Notes: generated by a model not told the origin, from the letters alone. Shown: positions 1 through 28,037, counted from the first letter of the stretch. The stretch: DNA of 64,000 nt from Urophycis tenuis (GCA_036785325.1 JAXIVH010000080.1:36571-100570); one strand, 5' to 3'. Numbers and translations: made by a program.

Positions 1-810
1 ATTCAGGGCCTGTGTCTCTTAACCCTTAACCCTTAACCCATAAACCCTCTAACTCTGGGTTGGGCTGGGTTTATCGTATGGTGTGACCAACAATGATTGA
101 ACATTCATCTCCCTAACTCCCTAACCTAACTGTTCTACTGATTGAAGTATCCACATCATATATGGCTATCTATCTTCATGCAGTATATATAGATACTATA
201 TCTTGCTGGAGATCCAGGGACACTGAGACACACACCTGAGGCTGCCTCTACTTCAGATTTGGCTCTAGCTCTATTCCATGTGGACCCCCTGTATCCTCCC
301 TCTGATTGGCTGACGGTCACCGAGGCCCTGCTCCTCAGGAGAAATCACGCCCGTGCGTCCTTTATCCTCAGCTGCTCCCCCCCCCCCCCCCCCCCCCCTG
401 CTCCTTTCGGGTGCCGTGGCAATGGAACTGTCAATCAGGCAGTGTGGGCTGCTCACACCCCTCGTGTCTTTGTCTCGCTGACTTCCTGACTCCGCCCCCT
501 CTGGGTTGATCCAGGCCTCCAGGGTCCTTGGAGAATCACCAATGCACGCAATGTGCATGATGGAGAAAAAAAAAAAAACGTGAACTCTGAACCCTACAAC
601 CCCTATTGATTGCGTTGACAGTCAATGTAAAAAAGCCAGCGGAGCTGTGTTCTCGCCGCTTTCCACTCTTCCACGGAAAAGCCGACGGCTGTAAAAAGCC
701 GGTCTATAATTACAGCCTGGTTATTTTGTACCATCTTCAGATTGAGTCATCCTCAAAAATGTATTCGGAGACGCTGTGGTGTTCTGAACGACGTGTGTTT
801 GTGTCCACAG
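1..810 (+). other. camk2d intron, no feature beyond simple repeats
   Basis: Left edge of the window, inside camk2d. It holds a run of about 29 C at 370-398 and A-rich tracts. A short CCCTTAA-like stretch at 20-40 is too short to be telomeric. Nothing coding seen. Confidence 0.6.
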
Positions 811-18103
<17,293 letters not shown>

Positions 18104-18309
18104 GGTACACCGCCGGCGCGGCTCCGAGGGTCACGGTCTGATGGGCGGGGGGGACCGGCTCAGACCTGACTCACTCAGGGTTTGTTTCGACCAATCATAG
18201 TGCAGTAGGCGGGCGGCCATTTGCCAGCGCTTTTTTTTTTTTTTTTACTTTACACTTTGCACCTTTTTTTTTATCTTCTGGGTGGAAGTTTCCCTGCTGA
18301 AGTGGGGGT

Positions 18310-18569
18310 GCACTTTGTTAAGAAGTTCATTAAGAAGTTTGTTTAGAAGTTTGTCAAGAAGTTTGTTTAGAAGTTTGTTTAGAAGTTTTTTAAGAAGTTT
18401 GTTAGGAAATTTGTTGAGAAGTTTGTCAAGAAGTTTGTTGAGAAGTTTGTTTGGAAGTTTGTCAAGAAGTTTTTTTAAGAAGTTGTTTAGAATTTTGTCA
18501 GGAAGTTTTTTAAGAAGTTTGCCAAGAAGTGTGTTAAGAAGTACACCCCCCCCCCCCCCCCCCCCCCCC
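18310..18569. repeat. 12-bp AAGAAGTTTGTT array with terminal poly-C
   Basis: About 19 copies of aagaagtttgtt and variants, ending in a run of about 24 C at 18546-18569. The frame it opens on the minus strand (Leu-Leu-Asn-Lys repeats) is a by-product of the repeat. Confidence 0.88.
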
Positions 18570-18627
18570 GCTTGTTGAGAATGAGTTTGGCTTGTTAACA
18601 ATGATTTTCTGTTTCTTTTCTCTCTAG

Positions 18628-18676
18628 AGTTGAGAAGACCCGCGGTTGCGTCCACCTTCCAGCCTCCAGCAGCTAG
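18628..18676 (+). CDS. camk2d: possible alternative last exon of camk2d
   Basis: If the donor at 18100 is used, cutting two bases into the final Lys codon, the next good acceptor is tctctag at 18627. The joined frame then gives VEKTRGCVHLPASSS and a TAG at 18674. This tail does not resemble the mammalian 21-residue delta C-terminal extension (PPCIPNGKEN-type). It may therefore be only a 3'-UTR exon or a lineage-specific end. Confidence 0.35.
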
Positions 18677-19848
18677 CTGACAACTGACCCCGCCCACCAA
18701 GTGTCTGCCCCGCCGCCCCACCACATTGGCCCCGCCCCCCTCCGAGTGTTGTTTACATGCCGCCGCTGGCCTCGCGGCTCTCTTTCGAAGCGTGTCATTG
18801 GTTGGTAGACAGTAGCGCTAGGTTTGATTTGTGCTTCTCCTCCCCCTTGTGACAGGATAGTAGCAACATAAAGAGGTTTAGTAGGAACTCAAAGAGGTTC
18901 CGGTTTTTAGATGAACTTTAACATAGACGGTTTTCAAATAGCCAGGAATCTGTTAAGATGTTTTAAACTGGATTTTAGAAGAGTACTTTTTATTTTATAT
19001 CGCAAAGTAAGGACTCATTGCTTCACATTTTCTTGTGGTGTTTTCTGCCTTTTTGCCATACTGAATAGAAGGTCTACCTTTTTGTTCAAATATTTAGTTT
19101 TATAAAAATGTTGGTCAATTTAAAAAGTTGAGTAACAAGCTTGCGTCTGTTTTGGTGATGTAGGTTGATGTAGGTGATTCGCTGTCCCCTCGCTCTCTGG
19201 TCGACCAGGCCAGTGGTGATTATGACCTTTAGGTATTTAAGGGACATTTCATTTGAACATCATTCTACTATTAGTGTCTGCAAGTTCAGAGAAACATGTG
19301 GATCAAGTTATTAGAAGATGTGAGACACATTGTAGACATGTTTGAACGCCATAACAAGTGTTGTGGAACGCTTAAAAAAACAAAACAAAAAAACAGCCAA
19401 TCATATTTTCATAAGGAGCCAAGTGTGTGAATTTAATTACTTTTTTTTGCTGACTTTTTATATTGTGATTTAAGTGCAGTAGGGTGTCCAGCTGTACGAT
19501 GGCCATGTCAGATGACCTGTCGCCACACTTCCTGACTGTCTGTGTGTGTGTGTGTGCGTGTGCGTGTGCGTGTGTGTGTCTGCCCCTCGACTAGTTCACT
19601 AGTTGTTTTGTTCGAGCACAGACGTTTTGGATCCACAGGCGGTTATTCCATTTAATTTCAAGTTGGAAATCAACTTTCAGGGAAACCCAAGCGGTGTGTC
19701 TTTGCCCTGTTTGTGGGTCAGGGGACCTTAAATAACACATTCTCCTTCAAAGGTTTGCTGTGGCTTGATTTGTCGAATTGGTTAAGCATGAGATGTGTGC
19801 ATACTGTTGCCATCATGCAAAGGACTGATCTATGTTTAAGAATTATTC

Positions 19849-19854
19849 AATAAA
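19849..19854 (+). terminator. camk2d: polyadenylation signal AATAAA of camk2d
   Basis: Canonical AATAAA within tcaataaagcgtg, followed about 20-30 bp later by a T/GT-rich element. It is the first good signal in the plausible UTR range. Confidence 0.7.
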
Positions 19855-19944
19855 GCGTGATTTATGCTAAAAGTCTTCTTTGTGGGAGGTGGTGTGTTTT
19901 CTTCAGCAGGAGATCTGAGCAGGGCCATCTATTACTTTCATAGT

Positions 19945-20065
19945 CAATTAATTTAGTCAAGTCAAGTAAACTTTATTGTCAGTTTTCATGAATGTACAGG
20001 GCATACACAAAAACCGAAATGCCATTTCCCTCGATCCCTGGTGCGAGACATGCATGCAAAGAATA
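19945..20065 (-). mobile_element. retroelement 3' tail
   Basis: On the minus strand the segment ends TGACAATAAAGTTTACTTGA followed by a CTTGA repeat. This is the same kind of aataaag tail as at 8124 and 23395. Left border unclear. Confidence 0.45.
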
Positions 20066-20585
20066 AATATATAAAGATAAGAGTACAAAAAAACGTAATA
20101 AAAGGGATTTACAGATATACAGATTCTTTGTATTTTTGTACATTCTAAAATAATTCCAATGGCAACGTTACTCCTGTATGCACAGCACCAAGCAGTATTG
20201 GGATGAAATACAACCGGATATAAATAAAAACCACTGTTGTTGCATTTGGTCACAACTAGAGGGCAGTATGGTTGCTCTGGCCTGTCCAACCATCGAAGAA
20301 CAAAGCGTTGGCTCATCAGAGCGGCTGTTATTGTGATGTTGATAAAATAGAAAAAAGAAAAAGATATATAAATAAATAGAAAAAAGATCAAAACTTCAGA
20401 GAAGCTCAGAAGAGTTTGGAACGTTTACATTTCAGCTTGAATGCCCAACGGTGACACATTTATGCTGCAGTGGAGTATGCTGGGGTATCTGAATAAAATA
20501 CACGCTTTACACAATATAAAACCAAAATATTATTGTGAAATCTGGTGATTAATTATTATATTAAATATATGAACTATATCCCACC

Positions 20586-20965
20586 GCAGCCCATCCATCC
20601 ATCCATCCGTTATCGAAACCGCTTATCCTCTACGAGGGTCGCGGGGGGGCTGGAGCCAATCCCAGCTGCAACGGGCGAGAGGCGGGGTACACCCTGGACA
20701 GGTCGCCAGCCTATCACAGGGCTAACATATATAGACGAACAACCACTCACACTCACATACGGTCAATTTAGAGACACCAATAAACCTAATCCCCAACCTG
20801 CATGTTTTTGGTCTGTGGGAGGAAGCCGGAGTACCCGGAGAGAACCCACGCAAGCACGGAGAGAACATGCAAACTCCACACAGAAAGGTCCCGGGTCCCA
20901 GGTGGATTCGAACCCAGAACCCTCTTGCTGTGAGGCGACAGTGCTAACCAGTGCCGCCCACCGCA
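20586..20965 (-). mobile_element. tRNA-derived SINE with (GGAT)n tail
   Basis: Minus-strand reading gives box A TGGTTAGCAC (complement of 20941-20950) and box B GGTTCGAATCC (complement of 20904-20914). A long body common in teleost genomes follows (gtgggaggaagccggagtac region), then a (GGAT)n tail at 20590-20606. Confidence 0.75.
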
Positions 20966-21251
20966 GCCCAAAGACCATTTAAAATTGAAACAGTCATCAG
21001 TTAATCCTCACATGTCTCCAATCACAGAGCTAGACCAATCACACGCGTCCTCATTAGCTGTCAACCAGGTTCACCTGTCACCCTCCTGCTATATGAGGCA
21101 CTGGCACAGTGCGTGCTTCACTTCTCCGTGGTGCAGGCGGGGCCTGACGCCACGCCAAGGTCTTTGTGTGCTTCTGAACCGAACAATCTGGACCAACATG
21201 GCTGTAAACAAAGGTGAAGTGTAAACCAGGCCCACATCTGTGAGTAACCAG

Positions 21252-21682
21252 GGCCGTGTTCCGATATCCATACTTCATGAGTACGCTTAAACGTAGTACA
21301 CTGTCCGCACTCACTAAGTGTGCAGATTTTAAGATGTTATTGTTGTTCCAAATGATGCACTTACCGGAAATTACTATCAGCTGCGTAGCCGTGTCACCTG
21401 TGAGACAGGGAACACACGTGAATCCATTACGCCCACTGACGTCTAGTCATTTTCGAACTGAACGTGGCTCAGCTTGGCTCTGCCTCATCTGCTACGTAGC
21501 TAAGATGGCTGCCGTTGAGTATAGAAAGTGTACACCATTGCACACTTTGCGTATTAACCGGTTTAAGGGCACCATCCGGGTCCTTTCAGTACACTTTGTA
21601 GTGCCGCAATCATAATCCGAACACCCTTCGTACTCAAACTAAGTGTAGTAAGTACAGGAAGTATGGGTATCGGAACAAGGCC
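21252..21682. mobile_element. MITE-like element with terminal inverted repeats
   Basis: Left end ggccgtgttccgatatccat and right end (reverse complement) ggccttgttccgatacccat match over about 25 bp with few differences. The interior of about 430 bp has no transposase frame. A target-site duplication was not clearly visible. Confidence 0.7.
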
Positions 21683-21834
21683 TAAGTATTCTCTTTCACA
21701 GCTGGTTGAAGGTGTTTGGTTTGTTGGGTCAGTGGCTTCAGGTGAGCCGCTTTATTTAGACTCCTTTGAGAACTGCACTGGGTGGTGTTGACTTGCGGTG
21801 TTTAACCCATGTGTGTTGTGTTGTAGATTTGCGT

Positions 21835-22145
21835 AAGTGAGACTGTGTACACATGGTTTTGTACTAGTGGGATTGTGTGTACACGTGGTTTTGTACCAGT
21901 GGGATTGTGTGTACACGTGGTTTTGTACCAGTGGGATTGTGTGCACGTGGTTTGGTACCAGTGGGATTGTGTGCACGTGGTTTGGTACCAGTGGGATTGT
22001 GTGTACACGTGGTTTTGTACCAGTGGGATTGTGTGTACATGTGGTTTGGTACCAGTGGGATTGTGTGCACACGTGGTTTGGTACCAGTGGGATTGTGTGC
22101 ACACGTGGGCGTGTGGGGTTATGTGTACACATGGTTTTGTGTTAC
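21835..22145. repeat. 32-bp minisatellite
   Basis: About nine copies of gtacacgtggttttgtacca plus gtgggattgtgt, some shortened by four bases. Open frames on both strands are repeat by-products. Confidence 0.9.
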
Positions 22146-22479
22146 TGACTTGATCGACTTGACTTGATTCTGGGGGGGCCCCCTTTGGGCCCCCTTGGAT
22201 GACAGAACAGCTCAGTGTGTGCCCCTAATCTGTGCTGTGGCAGTAGAACTGGCAGCGCTGTTGAGGGCATTGGGACGGCTAGGGCCATCTGTAGCAGAAG
22301 ATAGGCCAGACGTGGGCAAAATGCTGGGCCAAAACCAGCTGTGGACATCTATCTGGTCCGCAACGCAGTGTTTTCCACACAGCGTCTTGACATAGGTGGG
22401 CTCCTAAAGTACATTGTCTAGCGAGTAGCCCCACTCTCAGTGCTCTGACTCACATGGTCAAGCTAGGAAGCCTTGTTGG

Positions 22480-22892
22480 CTTTTCTCATGGAGAAGACCA
22501 CTGGCTGAACCAGGAGTAGGACCTCGAGTTCACTGTTATGGATGTCAGACTTGTAAAACACACTGTCTGAATCTCAAGAGGTACTCGTTGTATTGGTGTG
22601 AAAGTGCTGGTTTCCAATGTGCACAAATGGAAAGACGAATGGATGTTGTTCCCACACATTAAAGACCTCTTTGATAGTGGCGTCGGCATGTCACGCCGAT
22701 CGCACAAGATTGTGTATTGGTGACCATTTTACACAGGGTCCGGGGAATAAGTTTTTGCGCTTAACTTGTATGAATACATAGCCATCCCGAGGTGCCGTAT
22801 GTTGGACCAGAGCCAAGACGCCCTACGCCTCAAATTCACCATGATATCTAATTATTGATTTATTCCAAAATTTCCCTCACGGGATCAAATTA
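22480..22892 (+). pseudogene. degraded 5' part of the viral-like element
   Basis: Short frame fragments broken by stops, for example one ending with YEYIAIPRCRMLDQSQDAL near 22770-22855. They may be the tail of a virion protein, but no family could be named with confidence. Confidence 0.3.
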
Positions 22893-23275
22893 GTAATTCT
22901 TCTTCGAAAGACTGGTTCGGCGGTCCGCCCCCCGGGCAAAACCAAGAGGAGGAAGCGCGAGAGTGATGCGGCTCCCCGACCCAAAGTGAAACGGCCCCGG
23001 AAGATTAAAAGTCAGGACCAGCAGAGGGCAACTGACCAAGGATCCGCCGGGGCACGGGGGATATCAGGTAAACATGGGAGGAAGTTAACACCTGGGGGGG
23101 TACATGAGATGATCTCACAGGCCATTATCGTTCTACGACAGAGCTCTCGGGGGCAAATCGGAAATCTGCTGATTGAGCAAGATTACCCACAAGGAACTAG
23201 GGTCAAACACTATGCAGACACACTTGTAAACAGAGACGCTTTCATCGCTAACTGGATGGAGATTCAAATCTAGTC
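22893..23275 (+). pseudogene. small, strongly basic protein of the Polinton-like element
   Basis: Open frame of about 125 codons without a clear ATG. The N-terminal half is rich in Lys/Arg/Pro (KTKRRKRESDAAPRPKVKRP at about 22935-22994), suggesting a DNA-condensing virion core protein. The C-terminal half (VHEMISQAIIVLRQSSRGQI onward) looks folded and ends in a stop. The function is inferred only from composition and neighbours. Confidence 0.4.
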
Positions 23276-23379
23276 ACGGGTAAATTCTGTGTCTGACTAA
23301 AATGTTTGTTTTAAAAGTTTGTATTATCAGTGATGCTAACCAATTTTTTTTTTTTTTTTTTTTTTGGTATACATAACAG

Positions 23380-23560
23380 TAGTAGTAGCAGTAGCACTTT
23401 ATTGTCACAGATCACAAGGACACCGCGAAATTAAGCCGTCAGCCCGTCCATACATATACAACAATACATGACAAGTGGGTAGACAGGACAGGAAGACAGG
23501 GATGTAGAAAGAATACAGAATACAGTAGCAACATGAGGAGAGGGAGGCGAGAAAAAAAAG
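23380..23560 (-). mobile_element. retroelement 3' tail inserted within the relic region
   Basis: Minus-strand end GTGACAATAAAGTGCTACTG followed by CTACTACTACTG. A fish retroelement tail of the same class as at 8124 and 19945. It interrupts the viral-like element. Confidence 0.45.
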
Positions 23561-24388
23561 GCATCCCCTCAGACTATGCTCCTCGGGGAGCACAGTGTGT
23601 GGGCATTAAAAAAACACCTCAGCAACATAAGCACACATCAAAACACTTTACAACATGAGACTTGCAACAGGGTAGGGGTCGGGGGTAGGGGTAGCCCAGC
23701 ACAGGCAAACAGCCATCCGATCCCGCAGCCGTAGGGCACTCGTCACAGACCCGCCTGCCGCGCTGGGGGGGTAAAAGCAGCAAAGGCGTGGTGATGGGGG
23801 ATAGGGGGTGAGGTGCATATCTGTATGTCAGTATGAGTTTGTGTGTGTAGGCCTGGAGACTCGTCTCGCCTGGCATCGCAATCAAGGAGCCTCAGTCCGC
23901 ATGGTGTCATAGCGATAACAACAAGTTGCCATGGAGACGACCCTGATCGGGTCCCAGACAGAGTCAACAATCAACAGGAGTCTGTGATGGAAGTGGGTGA
24001 GGGTACAAAGAGCGTCTCACTGCAGCGTTCTCCAAGGGGAAGTTGTTCCAGCAGCGGCCTTGGCCAAGGCCAGTGCCGGTTGGGGGGGGCCGAAAGCAGA
24101 TAAGATTGGGTTGTTTTGTTTTAGGGCGAGTAGCTGCATTCCAATATACTCAACTACTCATATTGTCCTTACTGGTCTCCGGATCGATTTCCAAATTCCT
24201 TTGCAGAACCGAAAGCTGCTCCTTGATGTCTCAGTCTGAGTGCAGACAGCTCTGCCCACCACCTCAATCATGACGGGCAGCTTCGTGGGGCTTTTGATAG
24301 CTGTCCCCGTTTCTTTGAGTAGTCGATAAACCAGGCCAATGCCTGATCCAATCAGCAGAAGGCCCGTTATCATAAATCGGAATAGGTA
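23561..24388 (+). other. non-coding debris inside the viral-like relic
   Basis: No supported gene. A possible membrane-type frame (MTGSFVGLLIAVPVSL) begins at 24270 and breaks quickly. The rest looks decayed or derived from the retroelement insertion. Confidence 0.35.
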
Positions 24389-24670
24389 GATGACCCCCCG
24401 CTACCTCAGTTATCAACACCCCCGAGGATCCAGCCGGCACCGCGGCTAGATCCACCAGCTCCTGCCGGACTACAGACGACACCTGCGACACCGGATGATG
24501 TGAGGACCCCATCGAGAGCCCCCAATCCCCGAAAGACACGCCGCGTCAGACCGATGATTATCCGCCAGCTCTTTGCGGGGCCTGCAGCACCAGAAGCGTT
24601 CGAGGTGTTGAGAGATAGCCAAAAAATGCGAAGGCTCGAGCTGATTGTGGTCGAGCACAATCCTTTGTGA
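24389..24670 (+). pseudogene. C-terminal fragment of a proline-rich element protein
   Basis: 94-codon open frame with no start codon at its head. A Pro-rich stretch (PPRIQPAPRLDPPAPAGLQ) is followed by RKTRRVRPMIIRQLFAGPAA and a stop at 24668. It reads as the tail of a longer virion protein whose 5' part is lost. Confidence 0.4.
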
Positions 24671-24727
24671 AAAAATGCTTGCATTTTAGTATTGTATTGT
24701 TTGTATATTGTGTGGTATTTTTTTTAA

Positions 24728-25009
24728 TTGAAAACATTAATAGAGAAACCGATTCCGAGTCTCATTCGTCCATACCCCCAAGTACCTCTTGAGCTTGAGT
24801 TGGCTGTGGAGCAATTACTTCACATTCCAACACCCTCCTCCTCCACCCATCATGTCCCTCTCGATTTGCAAATTGCTGTAGATCAATTACGTCACATACC
24901 AATATCTGACAATGCTGATGTGCAAAGCAGCTCGTTCTCAGAGCCGCAAAATCCTTTCCAAGCCTTAGAAAACGCATGTCAAAACATGAAGACCCCTTCC
25001 ATAACATAG
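24728..25009 (+). pseudogene. short element protein with internal duplication
   Basis: 93-codon frame starting from TTG. It contains two related segments, VPLELELAVEQLLHIP and VPLDLQIAVDQLRHIP. Family not recognised; it is placed with the viral-like genes by strand, codon character and position. Confidence 0.35.
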
Positions 25010-25187
25010 ACAACATGCTTCTAAATCAGGCAAGCATATCAGCTCTCACCCCACCATATGAGCCTCAATCTGTCTCAGCAGAACGGTGGAGGGTTGCCGC
25101 AGGGGTACACACCTGCTGATGAGGAGGATGAGGGGGTTGGAGGGGGTAGCGAGACCGAAACAGACTCTTATGTTTAACATTCTAGTC

Positions 25188-25937
25188 ATGAGGCGTACAT
25201 TTACAGTTCCACAACCCGGCAATGTACCTGATATTGCGACATTTTATCGAAATGCAATAGGTGTAATTTGGGAATTAGCCGAGGAGGTTGATTCGCGAGC
25301 TAGTCGCAATGACGTTGTTCAGTTGGAGGTGGTCGGTGAAAATGTGTCTGATTATGTTTCAATTATCAACGAGGATGGCAGAAATATTCTACCGGCTTTT
25401 GAAGGTTTGCTCGATCGTATAGTACAGTCCAACAATAACATAGCCGCGGATGAAGGTGTAGAATTAATTGTTCAGATGGTACGGAACCCTAGGGGTGGTG
25501 CAAAACGTAAATTGGAGAAAACTCTAGATTGTGAAATTCTCCAAAAGAAAAGACCCCATCTCTATTTTGTTGATGACCGGGAGGATCAGCTCTGCTTTGC
25601 CGTCAGCCTCGCTCATGTTATCTATCCCGATTTCAGAGTCAATGTGCTAGGCTGGGTAGGAAGTTGCAGCGGCAGGTTGGCTTAAATGATCAGACGCCGG
25701 TCACTTTCAACGACATAGCCAAATTTGAGGAGATATTGAAGCGTAAAATTGTAGTGTTTTACAGAACATCTCATAATGAACCCCTCGCACATTTTGCAAC
25801 AGACTTCCCCGATCGTTCCAAACCTGTTTTTACTCCTAATGCAAGATCATTACTATGGGATTAAAAAGTTCAGGGTGGTGTATGATAAAAGACGTCTCTT
25901 TAGCGACGGCTCGACTTTGCCTTTTGGTTATTGAGTT
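25188..25937 (+). pseudogene. Polinton-type protein with HYYGIK signature (polymerase N-terminal-like region)
   Basis: The first ATG that fits is 25188. The frame runs to 25685; the following homologous part continues in another frame (25664-25864) and then in a third to a TGA at about 25935, so at least two frameshifts separate it. The pattern DREDQLCFAVSLAHV, then a FEEILKRKIVVFY-like segment, then DHYYGIK resembles the region in front of the DNA polymerase domain of Polintons. No polymerase motifs follow; the ATPase gene comes next. Confidence 0.5.
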
Positions 25938-25978
25938 TGTTTCATTTTGCTTTGTTTCATTTTGTTTTGTTTTTAAAA

Positions 25979-26654
25979 ATGTCACTTCAGAATGTATTGG
26001 AGGAAGTTGATTTTGAACCCAAATTTAATGTTCCTTTCTCATGTTTGATCGTAGGACCTAGTGGGTGCGGGAAAACCTATTGTAAAAAATGTTCTTGAAA
26101 ACTGAACATGTCATGAATATTGTACCTGAAAATATTGTGTGGATTTGTACTTCCTTTCAACCTATATACGATGAGTTGCAAAGGCTGAATAAAACGAATA
26201 AATTTGTCGAAGGATTGCCAGATTCTTTTGACGATGAAAGCCTGTTTCCTCCGGATCAAAAACATTTAATCATTTTGGACGATGTTATTTTCCAAGCCTC
26301 TGACCATCCTGATGTCGTTCAAATCTTTACACGGTATCGGCATCACAAAAACATGAGCGTCATGATGTTGACTCAAAATGTGTTTCATCAGGGTAAACAC
26401 AGTCGCACCATTAGTTTGAACAGCAATTATTTGGCCTTGTTTAAAAATAAACCCGGGACAAACTACAGATAAATATATTGACACGTCAAATCTTTCCGTC
26501 TCAAAAGGCATTCTTTTTAGAGAGCTTTGAAGATGCCACCAGTGATCCTCACAGATATTTAATCGTAGACCTTACACCCGTTTGTCCAGAACGATACAGA
26601 TTAAGGAGCGGTGTACTTCCTCACCAGCGGGCGAGCACCTATGTACCAAAGTAA
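25979..26654 (+). pseudogene. Polinton packaging ATPase (FtsK/HerA type), frameshifted
   Basis: In viruses and Polintons this ATPase pumps DNA into capsids. The N-terminal part starts at ATG 25979 and carries Walker A GPSGCGKT around 26056-26079. The frame is broken immediately behind it, and the next part (26089-26472) holds the Walker B stretch LIILDDVIF and the conserved LTQNVFHQGKHSRTISLN. A second frame break lies near 26455, and the C-terminal part runs to TAA at 26652. Two breaks make it non-functional as it stands. Identification by motif pattern is strong. Confidence 0.8.
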
Positions 26655-26664
26655 ATAGATCATT

Positions 26665-26993
26665 ATGTCGATGCGATTAAAAAGAAACGCTCCTTTACTT
26701 TCGGCATTATACCACGCCACACCAAAGAAACGTAAAGATATTCTTTTTCACAGCTCTCCAGACTTTATCCAGGCATTGTATGAGATTGCTTTGAACCTTT
26801 TGAAGGGAAACATCCCGTTATCACCTTCTCAATTCAAAAGACTAAAGAGTGAACCATTATCAGGCTGTTGGCGGACAAGAAAACATCGTTGAAACGCAAA
26901 CACCAGGCCATAAAGAAGCATAAGGGGGGCTTCCTTTTACCCCTGTTAACAGCCGTCGTGCCAATAATCAGATCTTATTGGGGGACTCGCTAA
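26665..26993 (+). pseudogene. small basic Polinton protein next to the ATPase
   Basis: Starts at ATG 26665 (frame to 26892) with LLSALYHATPKKRKDILFHS. A frame break near 26865 is followed by a Lys-rich and then hydrophobic C-terminal part (HKGGFLLPLLTAVVPII) ending at 26991. Such a basic stretch plus a hydrophobic tail is typical of a small protein beside the ATPase in fish Mavericks. Its function is unknown to me. Confidence 0.5.
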
Positions 26994-27006
26994 AAGATCA
27001 TTTGCA

Positions 27007-27604
27007 ATGGCTCTGAGGAATGCGCAGAAAATGTTTCTCGTCTCGCCCCACCAGCTAAACCATATGACTCAACCGCAGGCCACCATCAGAGAAACAGTCC
27101 AGGATGATTTGGACGTCAAAATGAGAGCCGTGTTGGATGAGACGGGGTTGACGCCTGACGAAAAAATTAAAAAGTACAACGCTTTGCTGCAAAGATATTT
27201 AACTTTGACAAAGCAGGGGCAGAGAGATGAACAGCGTGTAACACTAACCCTTCAGAGAGGGGACCCGAATGGGCAGACTGATCTCCACAATCCACAAAAT
27301 GATCGAGTATCAAAGGATGATGATGATTGCTGAAGTTTTGAAAAGCTTCCCTCCGCGAGATCACAACAACACCGAATACATCTTAAAAAAATTATGCGAG
27401 AGTGATAAAGGTTGGAATGCAAAGGGGGAATTTGTTTATAAGGGTCATGCTGTGAAGGGGTCACATATGACCAATTTATTGAAACTCTGGCGGCAGTCTG
27501 TCGCCAGCAAGTCGGGAGACACTCTCTGCCACTATCAAAGAGCTCTGTCATGTGTGGGAACAACATCCAGATCAACATTTGTCTCTGTCGTGAACATACT
27601 GTAG
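27007..27604 (+). pseudogene. Polinton structural-type protein, frameshifted
   Basis: The N-terminal part (27007-27333) begins ALRNAQKMFLVSPHQLNHM and has a segment DVKMRAVLDETGLTPDEKIK. The C-terminal part lies in another frame (about 27290-27530) with the pattern GEFVYKGHAVKGSHMTNL, a domain seen near the end of Polinton virion-associated proteins. One frameshift lies between 27269 and 27333. Beyond 27532 the frame enters a repeat. Confidence 0.5.
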
Positions 27605-27946
27605 GTGTTGATTTTATTGCAGGGATCAGAACCGTATGAATTGTCAGGTGCCAGGATGCGCTCTCTCCCGTTATCAAAGAGCTCTGTCATGTGTGGGAAC
27701 AACACAACAGGATAAAATGAATTGAAAGGAGCCAGGATGCATTCCCCCCGTTATCAAAGAGGTATGTAATGTGTGGAGAACAACACCCCAGATCCCCCAT
27801 TTTTCTCTGGCGTAAACACAAGTGTTGATTTTATTGCAGGGACAAAATGAATCGAAAGGAGCCAGGATGCAATCTCTCCCGTTATCAGGGACACCTGTAA
27901 TGCGTGGGAACTACACCCAGATAACTTTATCTCTGTCGTTGTTTCA
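27532..27946. repeat. four degenerate tandem copies at the 3' end of the viral-like relic
   Basis: Copies start at about 27532, 27661, 27741 and 27871. Each begins ctctctcccgttatcaaaga and contains tgtgtgggaacaacac. Two also contain gtgttgattttattgcaggg. Lengths vary (129, 80, 130, about 75 bp) by internal loss. Confidence 0.75.
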
Positions 27947-27961
27947 AAGCAAGTGCCCTAC

Positions 27962-27965
<4 letters not shown>

Positions 27966-28034
<69 letters not shown>

Positions 28035-28037
28035 GTG
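27966..28037. repeat. (GT)n microsatellite
   Basis: About 35 GT units with one TT interruption, marking the right side of the viral-like region. Confidence 0.95.

Larger units (their letters stand above)
18104..19875 (+). other. camk2d: camk2d 3' untranslated region
   Basis: Stretch from the stop codon to the best cleavage signal. It holds a 12-bp repeat array with a poly-C run, the alternative exon at 18628, AT-rich sequence, a short GT array near 19540, and AATAAA at 19849. No other coding potential was seen. Confidence 0.7.
22480..27946 (+). mobile_element. decayed Polinton/Maverick-type dsDNA element
   Basis: A run of same-strand, frameshifted gene remnants unlike the flanking host DNA: a basic core-like protein, a proline-rich tail, a protein with the HYYGIK signature, a packaging ATPase with Walker A, a small basic protein, and a protein ending in a KGHAVKGSHM-type domain. 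This gene set is typical of Polintons and adinto-like elements. Integrase and the polymerase catalytic core are not seen, and terminal inverted repeats were not identified, so the borders are approximate. Full elements are about 15-20 kb; this is a fragment of about 5.5 kb. Confidence 0.75.

Noticed and set aside
1..60. CCCTTAACCCTTAACCC at the window start as telomeric repeat
   Set aside because: Only two to three units, wrong unit length, and inside a gene intron.
18245..18724. Minus-strand frame with repeated LLNKLLDK, resembling an amphipathic peptide
   Set aside because: By-product of the 12-bp AAGAAGTTTGTT array in the camk2d 3' region; no start, promoter or conservation visible.
21752..22167. 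Overlapping frames on both strands at about 22 kb
   Set aside because: Produced by the 32-bp minisatellite.
24158..24684. Minus-strand frames at 24.2-24.7 kb, one with a membrane-like start (MITGLLLIGSGIGLVYRLL)
   Set aside because: Opposite to all other element genes and overlapping a better + strand frame; kept only as a possible shadow.
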